Part shown: positions 9,661 to 20,560 of the stretch, in pieces
Layout of the letters: every line of letters starts with the position of its first letter
Numbering within the stretch: the first letter of the stretch is position 1
Assembly (NCBI GenBank): GCA_947095535.1
Contig: OX352773.1
Coordinates: forward strand, 127,798,830 to 127,862,829
Direction: 5' to 3'
Source: Poecilobothrus nobilitatus
Taxonomy: Eukaryota > Arthropoda > Insecta > Diptera > Dolichopodidae
DNA length: 64,000 nt
Notes under the pieces: generated by a model
Seen by the model: only the letters and a program-made list of their open reading frames with translations
Databases searched by the model: none
Told to the model about the DNA's origin: nothing
Position numbers and translations under genes: made by a program

Positions 9661-10340
9661 TAACGCAGATGCGTGGATTAGAAATGAACCTCGCACTCTA
9701 TTTCTTCAGCCTTCGCAGTTCTCTCTGATGAAAGCTCTTCACTCTCCCAAAATTTAGTTAGTTCTTTGCTAATGCCAGTTTCACCAATAAAGCAGTTAAT
9801 TGTATTCTCTGCATCAGCTCCCAAAATTATATCTATTTTATTTGGTGTGTAGAAATTTAGATCTGCTAGACCTAAACTTCGGACATGTTTCCAATTATGA
9901 TAGGAAGTTACATTTTCTGAGGGCAAATAGCCGGTCACCTTTGGTAAGACTAATGTTCTGTCACGCATAAAAATGACGTATTCAATCTCGATTTTAATGT
10001 AATTTCTACGAAATTTTCAACTATACCCTATTCCAATTCCCAATACGGTTGCATGTACCTTGTGTTTGGGCAGTTGCACATGTTGTGCTGTATTTTCTAA
10101 AATCAAAGTGGCTTGAGAACCTTGATCAACAAGCGCTCGGGGTTCCGTATAGGATCCATCTAATCTTTGTATTTTTATCACCGCTGTGGGTAAAATGACC
10201 TTTCGTTTTGCTAAGTTTGTTGCACAGTGAGTGTTTATATCAATTCTCTTTTTATTGTCAGTTGATAATTTCTTGTCAGGTACATTATTGTTGTTTTGAT
10301 GCGTTAAGTGCAACAAGGTGTGATGCTTTTTGTTACACAC
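9661..10340 (-). pseudogene. BEL1 aspartic protease and start of RT
   Basis: The frame 10017-10340 contains the BEL-type protease active site RALVDQGSQATLI (catalytic Asp in D-x-G-S). The frame 9678-9968 contains NFYTPNKIDIILGADAENTI, the conserved end of the protease, followed by the acidic/WESEEL segment that leads into BEL RT. A frameshift near 9969-10017 separates them. The protease processes Gag-Pol. Downstream RT is missing, since the element breaks off at about 9660. Confidence 0.8.
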
Positions 10341-10730
10341 CCTGCATTTTGACCAACTTGTGCACGTAGCTGTAAAATGACCAAGCCGTAAACAGTTTCC
10401 ACATAAATTATTCTTTTTTGTTATTGCGATTCTTTGTTGTATTGTATTCAGAAGCTTAAATTTTTCACATGCATAAATTTTATGTGTTCGTTGGCATATT
10501 ATGCATAAAGTTATTTATTGACCCATAGAATGTTTTAACCTTTGTTTCAGTAGAGTTTGTATTGTTTTCAAAGGCTTCTAGAGTTTGAAAACGAGATTCT
10601 AAAAACTGAAAGAAATGCTCCATGTTTTGCACTTCTCTTGGATTGGTTAATGATTGTTCGTATAACCGGTGAATTTCTTTGTCCAATCTCTGTGTCAACA
10701 GATGTATCAAGATTTGATCCCAATTTGAAG
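10341..10730 (-). pseudogene. BEL1 gag C-terminus with CCHC knuckle
   Basis: Frame 10480-10809 (its real part is up to 10730) contains SNWDQILIHLLTQRLDKEI and HFFQFLESRFQTLEAFE, the second half of the DUF1759-type BEL Gag. Between it and the protease, 10341-10450 reads as a zinc knuckle (LCGNCLRLGHFTATC) plus the CRVCNKKHHTLLH motif typical of BEL. At 10730 the gag is split by the Jockey insertion. It continues at 16074, where the same SNW codons are duplicated as part of the target-site duplication. Confidence 0.8.
10719..10730. repeat. Target-site duplication, 3' side of Jockey
   Basis: The 12 bp cccaatttgaag occur here and again at 16074-16085, directly flanking the Jockey element. They are codons of BEL1 gag, which proves that the element inserted into an existing gag gene. 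Confidence 0.95.
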
Positions 10731-10734
10731 TATC

Positions 10735-11117
10735 TTTTTTTTTTTTTTTTATTAATAACCTTTTATTTATACCTTTTAAATACAATCTTAAATATATCTT
10801 AGCCTTCAAAAAGTTTATAAAAAACGGCTTCTTTGCTTGTTTTTTTTTATATTAACATTTAAATTAATCTTTAATTTTTATGTTAGTTATGTGTCTAATT
10901 CTTAATTTAATTTTCTAAATAATTTTTGTATTAAAATAATGTTTTAATCTTCTTTTTTTATATTGCAAAAATTCGGTTATAAAAATCAATATTTAATCTG
11001 GTTATTACAATAAAAACAACTTAACCTATGCCTTACCCTACTTATACTAAATTGAGTTACTTAGCCTAAATTAAAACCTAATTTGTAGTTCTAGTACTAA
11101 CTTCTGATGAATGTGTG
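10735..11117 (-). other. Jockey 3' UTR and poly(A) tail
   Basis: This AT-rich noncoding segment follows the ORF2 stop and ends in a homopolymer of about 17 A residues on the minus strand next to the target-site duplication. A similar but not identical 3' UTR lies in the truncated Jockey copy at 49633-50150. Confidence 0.8.
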
Positions 11118-14100
11118 TTATCCAACCACCAATAATCTCTTTTTATTTTTTTTGTCTTTATCGGGTATAGACATGTAATATTTCAAATTTACTCCGTTAA
11201 TATTGCCCGGGTTATATTCTATTGTTTTACATGTGGGCCGTCTATTATAATGAAATAATATAGGGACATGATTTTGGTTTTGAATATAACCATTTTTATC
11301 AAGAAATATAAAACGCTCAGGGGCAATAAATCCCGTGAGGAAAGTTTTTCTTATGTACTCCTCGTTGTGGTAATATATATGTGATATAAAACCATTTTCT
11401 GGAGTGTTTTGTGCTCTCTCATAATATTTGCGAACAAGTTTTATCATAAAACTGTCTATTCTATTTATGTTTGATTTCTTGTACAAATATTTGTTTGAGT
11501 AGAAATGTTTGTAGTCGGATTCGGGCTTTCGGTTTTTATTGATACAAACTCTTATGCACTTTCTTTCAAATTTGCGTAGTTTCTCCATTAAGCTTGCGCT
11601 TATGTTGTACCATACGGGCACACCATACACAAGTGTTGGCCTAATTAGTGTTTGGTAGCAGATTAATTTAACCCTGTTACTTATATTTTTATTATAAAAG
11701 TGTTTTTTTGCTGCCATGAATGATTTATTTCCTTTGGAAATTGTATATTTTATGTGCTCGGAGTAGTTCAAATTGCGATGTAGAAAAACTCCGAGATATT
11801 TAACAACGTTTTTCTTTGAAAGGGGTGAATTATCTGATGACTTTATAGTAAAACTTTTCCAATTTTTTTTTATGTCTGAACTTGTTTTGTCCACCGTATT
11901 ACGAAATAGGGTGGTTTCACATTTATTAAAGTTCACTTTTAATATCCAGATTTTGCAATAATCCAATATTATGTTAAACATTTTTTGCACTTTGGATTGT
12001 ATGCTACTTACTGTGTCATTTGCCGAATAGACTATAATATCGTCAGCAAAAGCTAGTGTATAGGTATTTCCTTTTACTTCCTCTAATAAATGTAGTAGAT
12101 CTGCCATATATATAGAGAAAAGAATCGGTGCGTTAACTGTGCCTTGTAGTAGGCCGTTTTCAATTGTAAAAATTTTATTTAATGCGGTTTGAGAATTATA
12201 TAGAAAGAATTTGTTGTTATACAACATGCTCTGTATGAGCGCTATTAAATGGAATGAAAATTTGTATTTGTATAACAATTTATAAATTAGACCATCCAAC
12301 CAGACCGAATTAAAGGCTTTTTCCAGATCAATCATACAGGCACCAACCCCGTATTTTTTATTTATAAACCAGCAGATATCAGATGTTAGTTTGGTTATAG
12401 TATGAATAGTTCCATGCTTGTACCTAAAGCCAAACTGATTTTGAGGAATTAGATTGTTTAAATTAACAAATTTTGAAATTTTATCGTTTATAACTGTTTC
12501 AAATACTTTACTAATGTTAGGCATTAAACTAATTGGTCTATAGTTACTAGGATTATTTGCGTTCTTGCTTGGTTTTTTTAGCAATATGGTTTTCGATGTT
12601 TTCCAAATTTGCGGAAAATACAAATTATTTATTGTATTGTTGAACAGGATGACATATTTCGAAATTATTAAACTACTTAGATTTTTCAATACTATATTTG
12701 GTATATTATCGATACCAGAAGAAGTTTTATTTTTTAAAGCTTTCAATTTCGAAAAAAGCTCATATTGGTTCGTGAATTGGCTATTTTCACCACTCTGCTC
12801 AGATGACTTATTTGTATCATTAAAAATACAAAGAAAAATGTTATTTGTGTGCATTTGTTCAATATTGTTCTTGAATTGGTTTACTTTACCTGCTATTTTG
12901 TTATGTATTCTACTGTTTGTTGGTATATGAATTCTATGAGTTTTTTCTAAATATGTACCTAACACATTGTAAATTTCTTTTTGATCTTCTAGTATGTAAT
13001 TATTTGTAGTTGATCTTTTTAAGTTGTATGTATTAATATTATTTTGAGAAAGTAATACAGAGTCATTTGGTTCTATGTGTAAAGTGGAAATTTGGTTGTA
13101 TTTATTACTACGGAATATTTTATTTAATTCTGGGAACATATTAGAATTATTTTTTGGTGTGATATTTTGAAGTCGACGTCGCCAGTAATTATTAATTTCT
13201 ATTGTGATTTGCTGTTTAATAAGATTTCTTATATTATTTAAAAGACTTTTAAGCATTTGTAGATTTTGGGGTAAAAAATTAAGCCTATGCCTGTTGATTT
13301 TGTGAATATCTTTTAATAAACTATTTTTTTTGTTTAAGAAAATTTTTAATTTTATGGAATAGAATTTATTTAAGTTGTTTGAAGTTTTTCATCTCGGAAT
13401 AACTTCATCCATTGTTTTTAAAATTACATTATTTAATTCTAGAAGGTGATAATCTATGTTTTGGTTAGATAAGTTGCTATTATTTACTATTTTGTTATTA
13501 TTAAAGTTATATTTGCTACTATAATTGTGGTCTAGCTTTATTTGAAATGTATTCCAGTTAACTTTTGAAAAGTTGAAATTGTTATTGTTTGGCAATTCTA
13601 CAGATAAAATCTCCTCGTTATTAATGGAGAAGGGAATGCAAATAGCATTGTGGTCGCTATCGTATGGGAGTGTGGTGAGTTTATTATAAGATTGAGAGAA
13701 GCCTATATTAATTCTGACATCTACAATTGCAAGGTCGATATAAGAATTTGCACGTGGTAGTGTAGGTGCATCAGTAAAAAGTAATTTGCTTTTATATGTT
13801 ATTTTATTTTTTTGCAACCAGTTGTGTAATTGTATACCTCTAGCATTGTTGACAGAATTAAGCCATGAAGTATGTTTGGTGTTAAGATCACCAGATAAGA
13901 TGTAGTAATTATTTAAGTTACTTAAATTTAAAATATCGAAAATTTTTTTTAGTTCTGTTAAAAAATTATGTGAATTTCTATTTGATGCATAAATAGAAAT
14001 AATATATAATTTTTTTCTTTGCTTTAATTGTAATGCTATAATACATGGTTCGATACATAAAAATTCATCGAACGTTTTATTATTTACAATATCAAATCGA

Positions 14101-14339
14101 AAATGTTTTTTAATGCCTATGGCAACGACACCTCCTCCGTCGAGGTTAATTTTGCGATCTCTCCTAATTAATTTGTAGTTTTCAATTACCATATGGTCAG
14201 TTGACTTAAATTTTGTTTCATTCATGCAAATTATGTCATGCTTGTTTTTTCCCAAAAAGTGCATAAGAGCGAATTTTTTATTGTAGGAGATAAGTGAATT
14301 TACATTGACTGATATAATTTTATATGTAGTATTATACAT
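11118..14339 (-). pseudogene. Jockey ORF2: APE endonuclease + reverse transcriptase, one in-frame stop
   Basis: ORF2 probably starts at ATG 14337-14339, overlapping the end of ORF1 by 8 bp (ATGTATAA). Residues 1 to about 315 form an APE-like endonuclease (VNVNSLISYNKK near the start; GDLNTKHTSW; DSDHNAICI near the end), which nicks the target DNA. After a single in-frame TGA at 13389-13391 the frame continues to 11118 with the reverse transcriptase: NNPSNYRPISLMPNISK, MIDLEKAFNSVW, GLLQGTVNAPILF, and the catalytic FADD (LAFADDIIVYS). The C-terminus ends with PDKDKKNKKRLLVVG. Apart from the one stop (possibly CGA to TGA), the protein is complete at about 1070 codons. Overlap with ORF1 suggests coupled translation. 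Confidence 0.9.
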
Positions 14340-15832
14340 ATTGGTAGTTGAATTCAACGTTCATACAGTTAAATAATATGTTAATTCTATTGGTGTTCGT
14401 ACTAATATTTTTTTCTATATTGTTAATTCTTTTATTTAATTCTACAATACTATTGCGAATTTCTAATAATATATCTATATTACTATTGTTGCTCTTTAGA
14501 TTATTGGAGTTAATATTACTAATACTATTCATATTATTTTTACTTACTACATTCGCGTACGAAATGTTTGGTTGTAGGAAGCTCGATGCCATGTGTTTAG
14601 TTTCAATTCGTCTTTTCAGTAGTTCTTTATTTTCATCGCGTTTTTTAATTTTTTCTTGATATACCGGACAATTTTTGTATGATGCCGGATGGCCGTAATT
14701 TTTGCACATGGTACAGTACAATTTTTCTCTTGGATCTTCTGGCTTAACGATGCATTGACCTGGTTGGTGGTTCTCACCACATTTAACGCATCTGTAATCC
14801 ATATTACAATTCGATGCAGAGTGTCCAAAGCGTTGGCAACGTGTGCATTGCATGATGTTCGGTTTATTTAATCATTCCCAGTGGATTATTTGATGGTCGA
14901 TAGATTTTATTTTATAGATATCATTCACTGAGCTGTTGGGTGATGCCTGCACAATAAAATGAGGCAAGATTATACCTTTTCCAGTTGACATTTTGGTGGT
15001 AAGTCTTGACACCTTTTCAAATCTGATAACATCGTTTTCGCAATCTTTCAGGTTTGCCAAAACCTCTTCGCATGAATAGCAGTTGCTTAATCTTTTGAGC
15101 ACAAGCGAGATTTTTTTATCTTCCTTCGGGGTGAACGTGTAATAATTAATACCGGATTTTTCCAACAATGCACGTGCTTTTCTGCAGTCTTCGATGTTGA
15201 ATGTGTATAAGACATTGATATTTTCACCAGCTTGCTTTATTAAAAAATCTTTTATTTTTAGATTATTTAAGAGCAATCCTTTCATCAGTTTTACATCGGT
15301 TTTACCAAAATTTATGGGTGGCATCCGCTTCCTGGTTTGTTGAGCGTTTTCATTTTCTCTATGCTGAGCACGTGGAGTATTTTTCGAGAGTGTTTTTTGT
15401 GTTAAATTACTTTTTTTTTCCTTTGTTTTTTTAGCCAGTTCCAGTATACCCAATTGTAAGGTGCCTTCATCAAGCTCATCGATACATACAGTATGGGAAG
15501 TACTTATGGAATCCTGACTTGTTGAAGTTTGAATGCTTGGCACGTCATTATGCTCCTCATCATTAGCCACATCCATCAATGGTAGAAAGAAACCATCATT
15601 GGAGCTCGGTCCTTCACCACAGTTATTTATTTTCACATGTTTTAATAGTTTATTTTTTTTCGATTTGTAATTTTTCAATTATCAATTTTAATTCGCGGCT
15701 TTCTTTGCTCTGTTTCATTTTTAAGCTCGGCTTAGCTTTACTTTTATTTAAAATTTCATTTACTTTAGAATTTATATTATTTTTTAACACATTTTCATAA
15801 AATTTTTGTTCATTTTGTTCTTTACATTCCAT
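14332..15832 (-). pseudogene. Jockey ORF1 (Gag-like), one stop and one frameshift
   Basis: ATG at 15830-15832 opens a Lys/Glu-rich N-terminus that runs to about 15653; an 8-base A run (plus-strand T at 15653-15660) shifts the frame into 15678-14872. That part has the conserved ISLVLKRLSNCYSCEEV core of Jockey Gag-like proteins. An in-frame TGA at 14872-14874 is followed, in the same frame, by three CCHC-type knuckles: QCTRCQRFGHSASNC, RCVKCGENHQPGQC and YCTMCKNYGHPASYKNC. The protein packages element RNA. It ends at TAA 14332-14334, overlapping the ORF2 start. Confidence 0.85.
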
Positions 15833-16073
15833 AATTGAGATCCCTTTTTAGGGGAATCAAATTAAGAAAAAACCACTTATATAATGTAACAATTAATAAA
15901 TGCATACAATATTAATTCTTAAAAAATAATTTAAAAATATTTAACTATTTTTATTTACTTACTTTTTCTTTTATTTTATTGTTTTTGTTTAATTTTTTTA
16001 TTTTTTTTTATTTTTATATTTTAGTTACTACTAATTGTTAGGAGAACGTCCTTTCAGCTTCGCGTTTAAAACC
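15833..16073 (-). promoter_or_regulatory. Jockey 5' UTR / internal promoter region
   Basis: The 241 bp between the 5' end of the element (ggttttaaacgcgaagctga on the minus strand) and the ORF1 ATG are noncoding. Jockey-clade elements use an internal promoter in this position, so a promoter is expected here, but I do not recognise specific sites beyond the sharply defined 5' end. Confidence 0.5.
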
Positions 16074-16085
16074 CCCAATTTGAAG
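16074..16085. repeat. Target-site duplication, 5' side of Jockey
   Basis: Second copy of cccaatttgaag, the 12-bp duplication made on insertion of the Jockey element into BEL1 gag. Confidence 0.95.
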
Positions 16086-17130
16086 GATCAACGTTCAAAC
16101 TTTGAATAGCTAATAAGCATTCCTTTGATGTATCATGAAGCTTCTTTATCGCCATTCCTAATTCTTTGTGTATTGTCCCTTGATTTAAAAATGATTTCAG
16201 TTGAGCAGATAAAAGAGTTCTTGTGTTATTGAATCTATTATCTAAAATATTCCCAGCAGAATCATTATTTAACTTGTTACCGGTAAATGTTTAATAAATT
16301 CTGCGGGTTCTCCAGTGATGTTAGCTTTTAAGTAATAGAATTTTTGAGCTTTTCCTATGCTTGAGTTGTTGTTGATAACTTCCATAAACAAGTCTCTGAA
16401 AGATTTCCAGATAGAATAACTCTCTGAGAATTTTGGAACGTCAATTTTTGGCAAGCTCACACTCATATCTTGATTTGATTGCCTTTGGGCTCGAACTGCT
16501 GGAGCTAGAGATAAGCTCGTTAATTTATTGTTGAGTTCAATAATTGCCTCCGTATATAATGTTTCAGCTTCTTCAAACATGTTATTTTCAAAATACTCAT
16601 GTTGAATAGACTTATATCCAATTATATCAATGTGGTTTTTCATCACTAATTGCCAATACTCTTCTAATGTTTTCGAATTAACATTACTAAAGCCGAGATT
16701 CGGTTCTTTATCTTCCTGTTCCTTAACCTTCAGATATATTCGCTGTACCCCCTTTATAAGTTCCGATTGCTTCTTCAATTCTTTTAATAGTTGTGATGCT
16801 ATATTAACTGCAGGGGCGTTTGTTTCAGCAGCTTCTAGAATCCCCTTAAGTTCATCTAAAAAATTTATTAAGTTTTAAAATTCCTTGTTTTTAAAGTATG
16901 GATGTTCTTGGATGTATGGAAGTATGGATTGTTCCTTGTTCTTAAAGTATGGATGTTTTTAAAGTATGCACCCTTTTTCAATCGATTGATTTCTGCATTA
17001 TTTTCAACAGCCGTTTTCCAATAGTCATGTAAAGTTTTCATGCGGATTTGCACATACTCTTTAGTTTTTCTATCTAAAGAGTCCTTTTTAAAATTTACTT
17101 TTATCTTTTCAATCTTTAAATATAATTCTT
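16086..17130 (-). pseudogene. BEL1 gag N-terminal and middle parts
   Basis: Frame 16269-16778, open upstream to about 16870, contains LPKIDVPKFSESYSIWKSF and FYYLKANITGEPAEFIKHL, the core of DUF1759, the BEL/Pao Gag domain that forms the particle. A frameshift near 16269 leads into the last part (16086-16265), which reads on to the Jockey insertion point. The frame 16868-17053 (RMKTLHDYWKTAVENNAEIN) is the N-terminal part. It includes a small tandem repeat (NIHTLKTRN/NIHTLRTRN) not found in copy 2 at 38280-38310, i.e. a local expansion. Confidence 0.8.
16890..16970 (-). repeat. Short tandem repeats in BEL1 gag
   Basis: Variants of ttaaagtatggatgtt occur three times (about 16895, 16938, 16960), with ggatgtatggaagtatgga between them. 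They would encode repeated NIHTL-type residues. Copy 2 has only one such unit. Confidence 0.7.
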
Positions 17131-17478
17131 TCTGATTTTAATTAAGCCTTCCATGATGTTTAATTCTTCCTTGTTATAAAAGAGTTTTGTAATGGTTTTA
17201 AGTAATGTTTCTAACCTTAAGATGTGGTTAAAATTAAATATTAAGGTACTGGATCCTTGAAAATTAGCTTCATTGAACACTGCCTAAATAGCCTATAAAA
17301 GATTTTTTTTCTTGGCTGTAATCACTAGTTCTACAGTATTACTTTAAATTGTTTTTTGTTTCTCTAAATAACCTAGTTCTATAGATATAATAATAAACGC
17401 TAAGACACTAGTTCTAAAGTTTTTTTTACGAATTCTAAAGACACTTGTTCTATAGAATTATCCGGCTCGAAGGACTGA
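17131..17478 (-). other. BEL1 5' leader with probable primer-binding region
   Basis: The noncoding leader between the 5' LTR and gag. Immediately downstream of the LTR (minus strand) comes cagtccttcgagccggata, in the place of the primer-binding site. I cannot assign the tRNA. The same sequence follows the LTR of copy 2 (about 38776-38792). Confidence 0.6.
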
Positions 17479-17925
17479 TGTTTGCTTCACAATAAAACAA
17501 TATTTTCTTGTAATTAAACTTTTATTTATGATAACATTTAATACAAAATTCGTTCTTTAAATACAATTTTATTTAGGTTAATATTATAATACAATACGTT
17601 AAAAATACAAATTTTAACTTTCAATTACATTATGCAACTAAATTAGCTGACACAACATTTAAATTTTTTTAATTAAAATAATTAATGTAGGTTAGTATGA
17701 ATTTATACAAAAAATATTTTAAAATGTTCCACATTAAGTTCATAGGAGTCATATTAAAACAAATTTATATTAAAAAGAATGTACTAAAGTTATTAAAGGT
17801 AAATTGTAATTTTAATTAACCCTAATGTTGTTGCATAGATAAAAATTTAAATTTTAAGATAATGTAAAATAGTATTTTTTTATTATAAGTTTAGATTTTA
17901 TTTTTATTTTTATGTTCTGTGAACA
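17479..17925 (-). repeat. BEL1 5' LTR (copy 1)
   Basis: A 447-bp LTR read on the minus strand starts with tgttcacagaacat and ends in gcaaaca, giving the TGTT...AACA termini usual for BEL/Pao elements; the start resembles that of roo. It is followed by the leader and gag. A 447-bp homologue lies at 38793-39239. No matching 3' LTR was found beyond env, so element 1 has lost that end. Confidence 0.8.
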
Positions 17926-19491
17926 CCGGGCAAACCATAATAGTATAAATATTAATTTTTGAAATGATTACTTCTCTGACGATCAACGTTTTGTTTTACT
18001 AGCGCTGATGTAAAAATCAAACTTTAAAAGAAAGGAAGTTTATTTAGGAAGTCAGTACGATATCGTAAATGTTTTTGCATCTATAACAATTGTGCAATTA
18101 CACAGGGGATTTTCTAGTCATAAATATATTGTAGAAAATATAATCAATTATTTTACTTATATTAACCTGTACAAACACAATTAAACATGAAATAAACAAT
18201 ATAATCTGATAAATCATCTGTTAACGTTAAACCATATAGATTGCCTAAAATTCATAAATCTAAAATATAAAGAGAAGTTGATGAAATGTTAACTCAAGGT
18301 ATGGTCCAACAAAGCAAAATTTCTTGGAACCGTCCATTATTAGTCGTTCTTCAAAAATCAGATGCTAACAGTAGTAAAAGATGGCACGTCGTGGTTGATT
18401 ACCGAAAATTGAATGAAATCATCATAAGTGATGCGTATCCCCTGCCAAATATCGAAGATATTCTTGGACAATTGGTAGAAGCTAAATTGATTTTGAAGAA
18501 AAAGGTCGTAAAATAACAGATTTTAGAACATTGTATGTTCATTTTGAAATTACACGAATGCATTTTGGGTTGCTAAATGCACCTCCCACTTTTCAAAGAC
18601 TTATAAATATAGTCGTCACCGCCCTCCAAGTCATCCGTTGTTTCGTTTGTCTAGATGATATAGTCATCTATGGTAAAAATCTCGTTGACCATAATTAGAA
18701 ATTAATTTAAGTAATCGAAGGATTAAAGAAATATAATTTAAAATTACAACCTAATAAATGTAAATTTTTATATAAAGAAGTACTATAATCTTGGCCATGT
18801 TATAACAGAAAAAGGTATTAAACCCGATCAAAATAAAATAAATACAATATTAAATATAGTTCCGCCACAACATCAAAAGGTCATAAAATCTTTTCTATGT
18901 TTAAGAGGATATTTGAGAGAAAACTGGATGAAAAAAAAGCTGGAGGAAAACAAAATTAGTTCATCATAATCTCTTAAAATGTTTATTGAATAAATATAAT
19001 TGAATATCATGCAAAAAAAAATTTGATAAAACAATTTTAAATTTTTTTTCTCTTAAAAATTTAAATTTTTGGTAATAAATAGCAATAATATCAACAACAA
19101 TAAAAAAAATATAAACAAACTTAGTACATACAAACTTAAACGTAGTTTACAAAAAATATAAACAAAAATAAATACATAATAATTATAAAAATTTTTTTTT
19201 TAATATTTATATTATATAATAATTAATACTTTAAGTAAAAGGAAACAAATAACAATAAAAAAAAAATTAACAAAATATACTTAATAATAATTTTTTAATT
19301 TGTTATAATAGTTAATAATTACTTTGTGTACAAAAAAAAAAAAAAAATATTACTTGTAAAAATTAAAAAAAAAAAATATATATATTATTTTTCACAAATT
19401 GGTTTCAAATTACAAAAAAAAACAACAACTATACATTATTTGTAAAAATTTTATCACAATTACTGATAAATATTTTTTCCAAGGGGGAAGG
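17926..19491 (+). pseudogene. Ty3/Gypsy RT fragment with polypurine tract (copy 1)
   Basis: From 18205 the plus strand encodes VNVKPYRLPKIHKSKI, then EMLTQGMVQQSKISWNRPLL, WHVVVDYRKLNEI and YPLPNIEDILGQL, the fingers of a Gypsy RT. After a frameshift at about 18495 it continues with MHFGLLNAPPTFQRLI and CLDDIVIYGKNL (18650-18685), where the catalytic box is CLDD instead of YLDD; copy 2 keeps YLDD. The thumb segment YLGHVITEKGIKPDQNKIN follows at about 18790-18850. RNase H and integrase are missing: after 18970 the sequence is AT-rich up to a polypurine tract aagggggaagg at 19481-19491. Confidence 0.8.
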
Positions 19492-19655
19492 TGTAATATG
19501 CCACCCCAATTTATACTAATAAAACAACTTTGTGTATCTTACTTTGTGTCTTACTTTCAATATTTCTTTCTTTTTACCAATAACATACTGTCGTTAAAAT
19601 ATAACGTAACATATAGTTTACATATGATTTTCGATACATACTTAATTACTTAATT
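19481..19655 (+). repeat. Gypsy polypurine tract and partial 3' LTR (copy 1)
   Basis: The purine run aagggggaagg primes plus-strand synthesis and abuts the start of the 3' LTR, tgtaatatgccaccccaatt. The LTR is cut at about 19655 by a non-LTR element. The homologous LTR at 40407 runs on to about 41000. Confidence 0.7.
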
Positions 19656-19899
19656 TACATACTTTAATTTATCTTAAGTCAGATTTTGATCTCGGTTAAT
19701 TTCGAAATTGATTTTTAGTCTAATTTTGATTTTAATTATAATTGCAACTCTGACATCATCTTAATTTTGCTTTTGATTTTAATTTTAAACTAGATTTCAA
19801 TTTCAAATTTAATTTTAATATTATTATTTATTATTTTAACTTTTCTTTTTTATTAATTTTTTTCCATCAAAATTACCACTTTTAATGTTAATTTCTGTA

Positions 19900-20560
19900 A
19901 CATACGCGGGTTGCAAACGAATTTTCATGCCGTCGATTGCCATCTTAGTTCAATTAAACCAGCAGTCTTAGTGCTGTGTGAAACACAAGTCATTAACCAC
20001 AATGATAACTTTAATGTTACCCGCTACTCACTTATTTCACACTTCGTACCCAAAGAGGTATCGCTGTCTATATAAACAATGACATCGCTTTCAACACACT
20101 TCCAAAATATAAATGTTCTAGCCCAACCTTTCATTACATTTGGGTCAAAATTCTCGTTGAAAAGCATGTCATACATTTCTGTTTCCAATACAGATCACCC
20201 AACTCAAATGAACAAGAAACTGCTATGGAAATTGAAAATCTATTGAACCAGATCAATGAAATTTTGAACGCATCTCCAGAAACTGAAATTGTTCTGGCGG
20301 GAGATTTCAACATTCATAACAAGGACTGACTTCATTTTTCTAGCAACATCTCCTCGAGTCAAGACTCAATTGGGAAACAAGTTGAACTATGCTCCACACT
20401 GTTCCACCTTTCTCAACTTGTCCAAAATCCCACTAGGATCCCGGACCATGCTGATCATGAAGGTCACCTCTTGGATCTGTTTCTCACCACACACCCTGAA
20501 AAATATGTGATTTCAGTTGGTTGCCTCCTGGGTAATTCCGACCATTGTTTGGTTAACACT
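19900..20560 (+). pseudogene. APE endonuclease remnant of non-LTR element
   Basis: Short frames in different phases encode pieces of an endonuclease: a segment with LCETQ-like sequence (about 19970-20000), the conserved VLAGDFNIHNKD at about 20293-20328, and GNSDHCLVNTSF at about 20531-20566. The D-H pair near the end corresponds to the catalytic Asp-His of APE endonucleases that nick target DNA. Stops and shifts, such as the TGA directly after HNKD, make it inactive. Confidence 0.75.

Larger units (their letters stand above)
10731..16073 (-). mobile_element. Full-length Jockey-clade non-LTR retrotransposon
   Basis: A 5343-bp element on the minus strand lies between perfect 12-bp target-site duplications (10719-10730, 16074-16085). 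It has a poly(A) tail (plus-strand T run 10735-10751), a 3' UTR (to 11117), ORF2 (11118-14339), ORF1 (14332-15832) and a short 5' UTR (15833-16073). The order, the CCHC knuckles in ORF1 and the APE endonuclease plus FADD reverse transcriptase in ORF2 place it in the Jockey clade. Each ORF has one in-frame TGA, and ORF1 one A-run frameshift, so it is a nearly intact but dead copy and probably a fairly recent insertion. Confidence 0.9.
4866..17925 (-). mobile_element. BEL/Pao (roo-like) element 1, copy 1, with nested insertions
   Basis: Reading the minus strand from high to low coordinates gives 5' LTR (17479-17925), gag, CCHC knuckle, aspartic protease, the start of RT, integrase, DUF5641 and an Env with a fusion-protein-like domain. 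That is the order of BEL/Pao elements, and env-bearing BEL elements such as roo have this tail. The RT and RNase H are replaced by a non-LTR fragment (8437-9285) and unassigned DNA (9286-9660), gag is split by a complete Jockey element, and no 3' LTR is found. A second, differently deleted copy lies at 35641-39239. Confidence 0.8.

Noticed and set aside
11773..12930. Plus-strand frames opposite Jockey ORF2
   Set aside because: They are antisense to a clear reverse transcriptase and have no recognisable domain.
14348..14871. Leu/Ile-rich plus-strand frames, membrane-protein-like
   Set aside because: They are the antisense of the Jockey ORF1 (Asn/Lys-rich segments read in reverse give Leu/Ile/Phe).
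19399..19653. Open frame spanning polypurine tract and LTR start
   Set aside because: It crosses the PPT/LTR border of the Gypsy element, so it cannot be a gene; it is chance openness in AT-rich DNA.
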